Of a stretch of DNA of 64,000 bases, positions 51,501 through 61,938 are shown piece after piece. The stretch is taken from assembly GCA_963931865.1 (NCBI GenBank), contig OZ007508.1, positions 1,893,961 through 1,957,960 on the forward strand. The letters run 5' to 3'. Under the pieces are notes generated by a model. That model was not told where the DNA came from, did no database searches, and saw only the letters and a program-made list of their open reading frames with translations. Position 1 is the stretch's first letter. Each line of letters opens with the position of its first letter. This stretch comes from Axinella damicornis (lineage: Eukaryota > Porifera > Demospongiae > Axinellida > Axinellidae). The translations under genes and the position numbers were made by a program.

Positions 51501-52318
51501 CATATATGGATCTCTGAAAACACCAGCATTGCCCTCAGATATGATGAGAATGACTCTGTGGCAAGCGTTAAAATTGCAATTCAGGAGAAAGAAGGAATTC
51601 CAGCAGAAAAACAAGATCTACTGTTTGGAGAGCTGAAGCTGGAGGACTACCATACTCTTAAAGAGTGTGGCATCAGAAACGAATACTTTCTCTACCTTCA
51701 ACTCATTGAAGGTAAGAGTGCATGTATGTGCATGCAATACACAGAAAGACCATAAAAAGTCATGACTATGTAAGTGTTCATTCCACAACAGGTGTATCTG
51801 AAGGTGCCAAGAAGGAAGAGGCTGTATCGGTATCCAAGCTTTCATCAGTTCCTGTTCTATGTAAGTTGCCATTGTCTATATAATTATGTACACAATTTAC
51901 ATACAACTGCATACAGTGGCATGTGGGCACAATCATATATTGCTCCCCCCCCCCCCCCCCCCCCCCCTTTTACTGTACATGTATATATGTAGCCAATCAA
52001 CCAAAGCTGTATCAGCTGCAGAGGTTGGAAGGCCGTGGAGGGAACATTGTCGAAGTGATTGATAAAACAGCAGCTAGCTGGGAGAAATTGGCCCTTGCTC
52101 TTCATTTTGAGGGGCATATCTTAGAAATTGTTAATCGCGATCATACATCAGTCGTTCGAGCCTGCCAGGATGTTCTCAGTAGGTGGTTGAGAGGAGAAGC
52201 ACGTCAACCTGTTAACTGGAATACCCTTATAGAGAGTTTGAGAGAAATCAAGTTCATTGTGTTGGGAGAAGAGTTGGAGTTGGCTTTGAGCACTGAAGCC
52301 ACTGATGTACATACATGA
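45516..52318 (+). CDS. Giant ubiquitin-like-array protein with C-terminal Death domain, copy B (intact)
   Basis: Exons 45516-51711, 51792-51860 and 51993-52318 (GT-AG) sum to 2197 codons including stop, 2196 residues. I count about 26 consecutive beta-grasp UBL modules of 70-90 residues. Rough starts are 1, 78, 152, 242, 312, 381, 453, 539, 619, 719, 843, 917, 993, 1068, 1144, 1218, 1297, 1378, 1456, 1530, 1608, 1682, 1772, 1845, 1921 and 1996. Typical cores are DTV.SVK..I...EGIP, then Q.L.F.G..L.D, as in modules 11, 23 and 26. No module read ends in Gly-Gly, so processing or conjugation like ubiquitin is unlikely. After a 23-residue linker in exon 2, exon 3 carries a Death domain (about 2105-2185; SWEKLALAL, LSRWLRGEARQPVNWNTLIESL). 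No signal peptide or membrane segment. A cytoplasmic scaffold or adaptor in Death-fold signalling is inferred; no known gene with this architecture was recognised. Confidence 0.85.
51945..51967. repeat. C23 run in intron 2 of UBL gene B
   Basis: A run of 23 C lies just before the exon 3 acceptor. Copy A has only a short interrupted C run at the same place (41436-41443). Confidence 0.9.
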
Positions 52319-52575
52319 GAGCATCTCACAATAGTTAGTTGCCTTTGTTGTATAGTATAGTAGCTGCTATGACTTTTCTTGCACATAAGATGGTAGGTTC
52401 ACTTTGTACTGGGAGTGGTGTGTTTTTGTGGTTGTTCAATCATCTTATTGAGCATACTAGGCTAATTACTATAGCTAGTGGCACAGCCTGATTATAAACC
52501 TGACGCACTTGTATTTGATCGTGCATTGTTGCTAGCATAATAATTATTGTGATTTCCGGTATTATGATTCTCTTA

Positions 52576-53697
52576 GTATTTGGCGGAGCCACAGCAGCAT
52601 TTCAACAGAGGTTATTGTATTGGCAAATCTGATATTCGCAAATGGCAAGGGCTTTTTTATAACCAGTAGCTATCTCAAAGTAACAGCTGAGAAAGATACA
52701 GTGAATTACAATGCCAATAATTTACAGTCAATCAGGAAGCACCAGATAGAGAGAGACACTGCATGACTGTCCCACTAATGACAAACACTTGTCCATTACA
52801 ACCGGTATACGTAGTGGAATGACCATTCCAAGTGGCAGGATGGTATGGGGCTGAAGTCTTGTGGCGAATGCCATTCTTCTTGAGGAACTGTTCAAACTCT
52901 GTGCTCACAAAGGCTGGGCCATTATCTATCACCATGACCTCGGGTAGACCAAAGTTGCAAAAATGTCTACAACATCGAATTGTAGCAGCGGCAGTCACGG
53001 TGATGGATGACAGTGGGTGCATGGGCTTCAATCCACTTCGAGTGAGCATCAATGAGGATGAATGCCATTTGGCCATTGATGGGTCCTGCGAAATCTGCAT
53101 GGACTCTTGACCAAGGGTGAGTAGGCCAATGCCATGGTTGAACTGGGGCTTCCCCGGTAGTGAGACTTGGTTCCTCTGTGAGTAGTAGTTCTCTGCGGCT
53201 GTTAATGTCCTGGAGGCATATCCAATGGGACGCCCTGAGCCACTTGGATAACGATGGGAAAGTACAGCTCCCAGTCCAGTAGGAGGTGCATCCTGAACTG
53301 CTTTCAACTTATCCTCCGTAGGATGCAGGCCCTCTTGGTCAATTCTGTGAGCTATAGGTAGACCATGTATACTGGGATCATTCCTCTTTCTCACGGTCAT
53401 ACTCCTATATGCACATTACCGAAGAGAGTTGCCATCATGATCCCATCCTCGTCGTCAGTATAATGACAGTATTGGCGGATGGAGCCGCAGCAACATTTCA
53501 ACTGTCAGAGGTTATTGGCAGATCTGATATTCACAAATGGCAAGGGCTTATCTCTAAATCACAGCTGAGAATGATCCAGTGCACTACAATGCCAATAATT
53601 ACAGTCAATCAGGAAGCACCAGATAGAGAGACTGTCCCACTAATGACAAACACACAGAGACATTGTCCATGACAACCAGTAGCTAGTGGAATGACCA
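52576..53697 (-). mobile_element. Internally deleted Ty3/gypsy retroelement
   Basis: LTR-like direct repeats at about 52576-52824 and 53471-53697 flank a minus-strand frame (52732-53400). That frame joins three pol fragments: the reverse transcriptase end (AHRIDQEGLHPTEDKLKAVQ), RNase H (GAVLSHRYPSGSGRPIGYAS) and integrase (LPEVMVIDNGPAFVSTEFEQ, then SAPYHPAT). Large parts between them are missing, so it is a dead derivative. It is downstream of UBL gene B, and its counterpart follows gene A. Confidence 0.75.
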
Positions 53698-53786
53698 GAT
53701 CATGACAAGAAGTTAATGGAAGGTATATATCCAGCTAGCTGCTACTAGCTCTAATTTATGAGAAGTAGAGTGATATCAAAGGGGGG

Positions 53787-54048
53787 AAACGATCGTTGAG
53801 CAAATTTTGACATAGCACAAACGATAAAGTTACATAGGACGTTTCGGCCCGAGAGCCTTCATCAGCTATATAATTATATCGTTGAGCGTTTGACATAGCA
53901 CAAAAGGAAACGTTACATTATAGGCGTTTCGGCCAGAGAGCCTTCATCAGCTATGTAATATTATATAGCTGATGAAGGCTCTCGGGCCGAAACATCCTAT
54001 GTAACTTTTTCCTTTGTGCTATATAGGTCAAATGCTCAACGATTGTTT
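53787..54048. repeat. Inverted-repeat element with hammerhead-like core motifs
   Basis: Left-arm sequence from AAACGATCGTTGAGC at 53787 reappears inverted up to 54048. Three copies of a 25-base motif occur, at 53841-53865 (minus), 53926-53950 (minus) and 53969-53993 (plus). Each reads CTGATGA, a short GC hairpin, then GAAAC in its own orientation. This is the box arrangement of a hammerhead ribozyme core, as carried by Penelope-like elements. One extra A follows CTGATGA, and I could not draw a convincing stem I, so catalysis is doubtful. Confidence 0.5.
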
Positions 54049-54567
54049 CTTTGAGATTGCGATACTCACGACATAGCAATGAGCCAGCCTGTACGACATT
54101 ATGGAAGTAGAGTGGCTGTTGATAGATAATGGGTGTGGCTTAGGGTTGCTACTTTATCAAAATGGTTATTGATCCGGCAGGAAGTAAGTAGAGCAATTGG
54201 AAATTTGGGTCAGCGCCATGCTAAATCATCCTAAATGTGCAATTAACCATTAAAGTAGCTACATACTTCCTGCCGAACCAATAGCAGCCTAGGTATCCAC
54301 TTTCCTAAAGAAGAATTACTGATAACAAACTGCGTGCACATGTTTGTTCAGGTTCGTCACACATGTATACCTACTAGCTACACCATTAATGCTTGGACAT
54401 GGATTGATGGCATGCGCTATATGCATGCAAAACAATTTAACTTGCTCACCGAGCTCATGAGAGCCACTAGCAATGTTACTATTGCAATGTTAGGCATGCA
54501 GGGACACATCTCGCAGGATCACTTGTATACTCCAGAATCGCGTGTAATAATAGCAGTACTGCACTCT

Positions 54568-54645
54568 GATTGGTCACTGGTAAAGTGATCTTGCCCAAAG
54601 TGATCCTTCCGGCCGGCCAGGCGCCAACTTAGCTCCTTTAAAAAA
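54568..54645 (+). promoter_or_regulatory. Probable H2A.X promoter elements
   Basis: GATTGGT (54568-54574) is an inverted CCAAT box. TTTAAAAAA (54637-54645) could serve as a TATA element about 80 bp before the start codon. Assignment is by position and consensus only. Confidence 0.4.
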
Positions 54646-54722
54646 CAGGCCGTATGGTACAAAGGCCAGAACACGAACTCTCCATCTCGCAGACGCGGTA
54701 AAAGCAGCAGTTAAGATCAATC

Positions 54723-55124
54723 ATGTCCGGACGTGGAAAGGGAGGAAAAGTTCGTTCTAAGGCCAAGACCCGCTCCAGCCGCGCTGGACTTCAGTTTCCC
54801 GTGGGCCGCGTTCACCGTCTCCTACGCAATGGAAGCTATGCCGAGAGAGTTGGCGCTGGTGCTCCGGTCTACCTTGCAGCTGTTATGGAGTACCTCGCTG
54901 CTGAAATTCTGGAGCTAGCTGGCAACGCCGCCCGCGACAACAAGAAACAAAGAATCAGCCCTCGACATTTGCAGCTGGCCATCAGGAACGACGAAGAATT
55001 GAACAAGCTCCTGGCAGGTGTGACCATTTCCCAAGGAGGTGTGCTACCCAATATTCAGGCTGTTCTCTTACCGAAGAAGAGTGGTGCACACAAAAAGGGG
55101 TCCTCGCAGAGCCAGGAATACTAA
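54723..55124 (+). CDS. H2AX: Histone H2A.X
   Basis: A single uninterrupted frame of 133 residues, full length for H2A. The N-tail SGRGKGGK, the fold core ([38 protein letters not shown]) and the acidic patch are all present. The C-terminus is SQSQEY. The SQE-aromatic end is the H2A.X signature: Ser130 would be phosphorylated by ATM/ATR-type kinases at DNA breaks, and Tyr133 corresponds to the vertebrate terminal tyrosine. No canonical histone 3' stem-loop is visible just after the stop, in keeping with a polyadenylated, replication-independent variant. Intronless. Confidence 0.97.
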   Translation: MSGRGKGGKVRSKAKTRSSRAGLQFPVGRVHRLLRNGSYAERVGAGAPVYLAAVMEYLAAEILELAGNAARDNKKQRISPRHLQLAIRNDEELNKLLAGVTISQGGVLPNIQAVLLPKKSGAHKKGSSQSQEY

Positions 55125-57038
55125 GGAGACATTGATTTGCATTCCTAAACCAAAGCCACCACTTCGAGTCAACGCTAGCTAGCTAAAATATAGCACCACT
55201 GGCCTTACTTTTGTACTCACCTGTACATTGAATGTACTACAACTGCCTTTCACAATGCATCATTCATTGGTTCGTCCTTGGCTTACATTATAACTTGTGT
55301 GCACTTTGGAACCTTATTATCGTGTACAAAAATGAGGGAAGGTGTTTCGGCGTACCCAGTGCCATCTATTACGCTAGATCGAGACTATGTACAAGTTGAA
55401 CGGTACATACAACCATAGATAATAGAGTATACCCTATTATCTATGATACAACCGAGAACGTCGCTAGCTAGCCTCGTTCCGAGCGCCTGGGAGCGAACCG
55501 GAATCCGGAACCGAACGAGGCTAAAGCGGCGCGGGCCTGGGCCCGGGAACGAATGAGCCCACGAGGCGCGCGCGATATGATTATGTTTTTTCAATATTCG
55601 TAACAAATACTTAAATAGATCAGTCCAACAGAAGAATCGGTGCAGCCTAGCCAGCAAACTGAGGAAGCGTTTGAAGGTGAGCTGTTAATTCACACTGTGT
55701 ACCCCATTTGACCCTATTAAACCCTATGTTTTTCACACTTCAAAGCGCAGCCGCTCGCGCCAGGCCAGCCTCTGTTGTGATTTAATACCCACACTCCTCT
55801 CGCTTCGCCTGCTAGGAAGCCCATTCACCAGACTCTCCTTTCTCTGATTTTTCTGAAGTGGCTGGGGGATCTGGGGATGAAACTGTAGCCCCATCATTGC
55901 ATTGTATCCACGGATAAGATCTTGTTATTCAGCTGTCTTTTAGAATCTGCTTTTGGCGCCATGGCACCTGGAAGGCCAAGTTAGAATTGAAGGCCGTCTG
56001 TATTCAGTGGACTGGACTCACAGAAAGTTGCGCTCTTCATTTTGAAACATCAAACACAAGTAGAATATTTACATCACATGAATTGAATTCGGGCCAGCTG
56101 ACCATGACTCGATATCAGGACTATACGCAGTCAGACCTTTCTGCTGGACCACATGCGCCAGCGATGCACTGAATCGGCTCGTTCCCAGACTGAAATGGTC
56201 TGGGGACAACCATGAATAATCATAGGCCTACAGGCAGTGGGAAAGCAGGAACGGAAGTGCCAATCAAACTTAGCAGCAGCATAGAAACAGTTCAAGAAGC
56301 AGCTGCAAACTCGTTGTACCATGCACTCGGTGTACGAGAGTTTGCTAGCAATGACCACCATGTATTCCTCGAAGTCGTCATCAAATCATGGACGAATTCG
56401 CACCGAAACGAAGTCGAGCTGGTTATGCATGTAGGACAACGGCAGACTGTCTACATGCATGGTGACCGCTGTGATGCTAAACCTCACATACGTGGCAAGC
56501 TAGTACCTATGGTGGCAGCTGTATAGCTAGTACCGTTCCGCAATTTTCTGACTTGCGGAAAGTGATGAGCACAACTTTCTGTGAGTCCAGTCCCGAGTCC
56601 AGTCCACTGAGTCCAGATGGCCTGAAATGAATGGGTGGCTGCTGAGGAATGAATTTTGTTCATGACAGCCCTTACTGGTCACGTGCCACACTTATTATAG
56701 CTGTGACCTGGTCACAGATGGGGACACTTGTTCCAGCCTCCTGATCACATGAATGGAAACCAAACATTTCACCGATCTGTTGGAACTCAGTCAATCTTGA
56801 AGGTGGGGAGAAATAATAAATGCCCACACAAAGTGAGCAATGGTATATAGCCTATGGGAATTTCACTCAGCCTGGGAATGAGGCTACTGTAGTTACATGT
56901 ACATGCTGGTGGATGCAATCGGAGTCTGTTGAAGTATCCACAAGGTGCCATAATAAAACTACCATCTGCGTCAATGTATGATGTCACATAAGTGTGCATT
57001 AATTGGGGTGATCCGTATGCTAGCTAGCCTACACACAG
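55125..57038. other. Intergenic region, gene content unclear
   Basis: It contains a TAGCCTCGTTCC-type MITE relative (about 55468-55523). A plus-strand frame of 104 codons at 56212-56526 (VREFASNDHHVFLEVVIKSW) has no recognisable domain and might be an exon of an unknown gene. Nothing else is supported. Confidence 0.45.
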
Positions 57039-57500
57039 CAGTGGCGGATCCAGGGGGGGGGCCAGGGGGGCCGGTGCCCCCCCCCTGGCTAGAGAAAAAA
57101 AATTTTTTATATAGCTAGCTGCCGCTACGTTGCAACTCCTGGCCTGGCGCCATGGCCTCCTCAGCTCGCAATATCGTGCGTTGCCTGAAACCGAACGGCT
57201 TGGGAACGAGACCACCATCCAGTATACCCCTCCGTGTACGTACGTATTACGTTCGTGAGCGAAATAAGCAAGGAAGAAGCTCATGCCGGCCCTGGGACCT
57301 GCAATCCTCGTACATCTGGAACTTGCAGTGCAAAGCGCGAAGGTGCCACGAGAGCCCATCCTGAGAAGTGAAAAATGAAGGCGAAAAATTTTTTCCGCGC
57401 TTCGCGCGGACTGATCGCCGCTACGCGCCTCTATGCACTGCCTCCGGCAGCGTTTCATATACGGTGCCCCCCCCTTTCATAAATCCTGTATCCGCCCCTG
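57039..57500. mobile_element. 462-bp hAT-like MITE
   Basis: Starts CAGTGGCGGATCCAGG and ends CCTGTATCCGCCCCTG, inverted ends of the kind widespread in invertebrate hAT-type elements. Flanking CACAG occurs on both sides (57034-57038 and 57501-57505). hAT elements normally make 8-bp duplications, so the class is tentative. It is inserted 57 bp before the iodotyrosine deiodinase start. Confidence 0.65.
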
Positions 57501-57556
57501 CACAGTAACGTTGGACTTAGAAGTAATGAATGCCTTTACTCATTTTCTGTACTAGG

Positions 57557-58528
57557 ATGGAAGATCCTGCCTCTTTCCTGTCCCAGAGTGCGCCATTCCT
57601 GGCTAGCTACTGGCACTACATCGCAGCTGGGGCTGCAACTGTGCTCCTCGCCATCCTAGTGGCCTACATGCTATCACCCGGTAACCCAAACCACGATCAA
57701 AACAGACAGAAGAAAACGAAACAAGACAAAGGTGATAAAACAAAAGAGGGGGCAAAGCCAAAGAAAAAAATAGACATGATGACTTTTGACAAAGGAGAGC
57801 ATCCCTTAGAGGAATTTGATGACGAGAAGCCTGACCCCTCGCTAGCTCCACCTCTCCACTCGGCTGATACCCCCCACGTCCTGTACGAGTTTGAGAAACT
57901 CTCTGAGGATGACATGAAGCATCGTTCCTTGACATTTTATGAGCAGTTGAACAAGCGAAGGTCCATCAGGAACTTGAGTTCAGACCCCATCCCCATAGAA
58001 GTCATAGAGAATATAATTCGAGCAGCAGGGACTTCCCCCTCCGGAGCTCACTCTGAACCTTGGACCTTTGTTGTCGTCAAAGACCAGAAAATAAAATCTC
58101 AAGTACGTGAGATTATTGAACAAGAAGAGTACTTGAACTACGATCGTCGAATGGGGGAGAAGTGGGTCAAGGATCTGCAGTTCATTGGTACCTCACACGA
58201 GAAGCCATACCTCGATGAAGCACCATATCTCATCCTAGTATTCAAACAGATGTACCATGTTGGGGAAGATGGAGTTCGCTACGCGCACTACTACTACGAA
58301 ATAAGCACGGCAATCGCATGTGGTATGCTCGTTACAGCTATCCACAATGCAGGTCTGGTTACCGTGGTAACAACACCTCTTAACGCAGGTGTGGCACTCA
58401 AGGAGTTGTTGGGAAGGCCAGAGAATGAGAAATTGATGGTTCTTCTGCCAGTGGGTTACCCATCAGAGGAGGCAAAGGTTCCCGATGTCCAGCGCAAACC
58501 TCTGGAGCAGATCATGGTGGTCAAGTGA
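57557..58528 (+). CDS. IYD: Iodotyrosine deiodinase
   Basis: FMN-dependent enzyme of the nitroreductase fold that reductively dehalogenates iodo- (or bromo-/chloro-) tyrosines. The 323-residue protein has a short N-terminal segment, a membrane anchor at about 21-38, a Lys-rich linker, and the catalytic domain from about 120. FMN phosphate contacts are seen in RRSIR (134-138). The active-site lid EEYLNYDRRMGEKW (190-203) and Lys216 in HEKPYLDEAP correspond to the Glu/Tyr/Lys substrate clamp of the mammalian enzyme. The C-terminal stretch LVTVVTTPLNAG, LLGRPENEK and RKPLEQIM is diagnostic. Start chosen at MEDPAS because a pyrimidine-rich TTTTCTGTACTAG directly before it looks like a 3' splice site; nine more in-frame codons lie upstream. 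The whole coding region is one exon. Confidence 0.95.
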   Translation: MEDPASFLSQSAPFLASYWHYIAAGAATVLLAILVAYMLSPGNPNHDQNRQKKTKQDKGDKTKEGAKPKKKIDMMTFDKGEHPLEEFDDEKPDPSLAPPLHSADTPHVLYEFEKLSEDDMKHRSLTFYEQLNKRRSIRNLSSDPIPIEVIENIIRAAGTSPSGAHSEPWTFVVVKDQKIKSQVREIIEQEEYLNYDRRMGEKWVKDLQFIGTSHEKPYLDEAPYLILVFKQMYHVGEDGVRYAHYYYEISTAIACGMLVTAIHNAGLVTVVTTPLNAGVALKELLGRPENEKLMVLLPVGYPSEEAKVPDVQRKPLEQIMVVK

Positions 58529-59174
58529 TCTAGATACGGTGTGCATGTGACACGTTCATTAATGACAGAGTGTGGTTTCCTTTCCAAGTCACATGACTGA
58601 GGTGTACCCTTTTGTTATATTGAAATTTTACAAGCGTATATAGTGTTACTGAATTGTGCTGCTGAGTTTCCAATGGTAACTCCATGGCATCAGCTCTGAC
58701 TGTGTAGTGCAGTGTACTGTAATTTATAAGGTCTGGCCTCATTTCCAGGCCTTCCAAAGTTCCACTTCCAGTTTGTAGCAATCAAAAATTGGGAGAGAGG
58801 ATGTGTTATAATTATATATGTATACACTAATTATGTGGAGGAACAGGTATCAATCCTATATATAGCTGTAACAGCCTTCTTGATAGGCTAGCTTATTCCC
58901 CAGCAACCTATATATGCAACCATGCAGGCTACCAACAGTGTCTCATTCCCAGCTTCATACCCATCCTGTTCTGTTCCCAGAATTTGTACTCGTCCTGCCG
59001 TTTCATACCCTCCCATTCACTCTAAGCCCATGCAGTCCCCTATATAACCGCATCATTATATTTGTTGGTATCGCACATGTGCTGCTTGAACAAGTCATTT
59101 TAAGCATGAATAAAGCATGATTCAAGGAGTGCGCATCAGACAGCTATGAAGTATGCACTACAAACTAGTGGTCA
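58529..59174. other. IYD 3' flank / intergenic
   Basis: Convergent spacer between IYD (+) and HINT (-). A possible polyadenylation signal AATAAA for the plus strand is at 59109-59114. Nothing else is recognised. Confidence 0.4.
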
Positions 59175-60982
<1,808 letters not shown>

Positions 60983-61346
60983 GCGTTATGGGAACCAGCC
61001 CTCTTACAATTATGCTGACGGTGCAAAGTTAAGGTTTGCGGCCTCTGCGAGACTAGAGGCGCCCCGCTACCCAATGGAGTAGTACAGCTGTTTGCACAAT
61101 CTTTGCACTTTGCCAGTTATAAACTTGAACTTGGGATATTTGTGGTTAACTTTAAGTGCTCAGTCTGCATGAGTCAGCGGTTTCTGGGGGTCTCTAATTA
61201 ACCACTTCCAGCTGCTGCCTGCAAAGTGCAAAGATTGTGCAAACTGCTGTACCAAGTCCATGAATACAATGTAGTTATTTTATTCTTAAGGCATCGACCA
61301 TCTACTCGGGGTCAGTATTTGCAAGACTGCGCTTACTGCCAGCAGC
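60983..61346. other. Divergent spacer between HINT and the signal-peptide exon
   Basis: About 360 bp between divergent starts; it may hold both promoters. The word TTTGCACAATCTTTGCA (61090-61106) and its inverse TGCAAAGATTGTGCAAA (61227-61243) form a 17-bp inverted repeat. Confidence 0.4.
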
Positions 61347-61461
61347 ATGGGGGCAGGTGTGATCGTGCTGTGTTTTGCTGCGCTAGGCCTGCAGATGGCC
61401 ATGGGATCCCGCCTACATATGCCTATCGATGATAAGGACTACGACTACTCTGGCTCTGGCG
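61347..61461 (+). CDS. First exon of a secreted protein with a GAG-attachment-like motif (partial)
   Basis: The ATG at 61347 opens 38 codons. A hydrophobic signal sequence (GVIVLCFAALGLQMAMG) is followed by DDKDYDYSGSG and a good donor (G|GTGAGT at 61462). The acidic-Ser-Gly-Ser-Gly cluster resembles a glycosaminoglycan attachment site, as in syndecan-type or other proteoglycan cores. The rest of the gene is hidden by the assembly gap or the NLR region. Reading is by eye and only one exon is available. Confidence 0.5.
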
Positions 61462-61663
61462 GTGAGTGCGGGCTCAAGTTTATTTGTAAATCGTTCGCGT
61501 AACATGTTGAAGTATAGACGCGCGCGATGTTACGACGTTGCCTTTGCCATAGATAATAGAGACGTAACCTATTTTATCTATGCCTATGCCGTCATGATAG
61601 CCGACTGCTCACTGCACTGTCGAGCGAATTATTTTGCATGCGAACGCGGACAACATGCAGTGC

Positions 61664-61863
61664 NNNNNNNNNNNNNNNNNNNNNNNNNNNNNNNNNNNNN
61701 NNNNNNNNNNNNNNNNNNNNNNNNNNNNNNNNNNNNNNNNNNNNNNNNNNNNNNNNNNNNNNNNNNNNNNNNNNNNNNNNNNNNNNNNNNNNNNNNNNNN
61801 NNNNNNNNNNNNNNNNNNNNNNNNNNNNNNNNNNNNNNNNNNNNNNNNNNNNNNNNNNNNNNN
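61664..61863. other. Assembly gap (200 N)
   Basis: Exactly 200 N, a conventional placeholder for a gap of unknown size. Frames spanning it are meaningless. Confidence 0.99.
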
Positions 61864-61938
61864 GTTTCCTACAATGGATGGACTGCCACAATTGAAATGG
61901 GGAACATAATATTATACTGATCAGTATGTAATAATAGT

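Larger units (their letters stand above)
42630..53140. repeat. Segmental duplication, unit B
   Basis: Head-to-tail partner of unit A. It begins in EXT2 exon 1 sequence and ends in integrase at GCCATGGTTG (53131-53140), the point where unit A is cut at 42619. A 10-12 base repeat of CCAATGCCATGG fills the A/B junction. Confidence 0.85.

Noticed and set aside
53409..53672. 87-codon plus-strand frame
   Set aside because: It lies on the LTR-like repeat that occurs three times in the window.
61429..61920. Frames running through the N gap
   Set aside because: They consist largely of undetermined residues.
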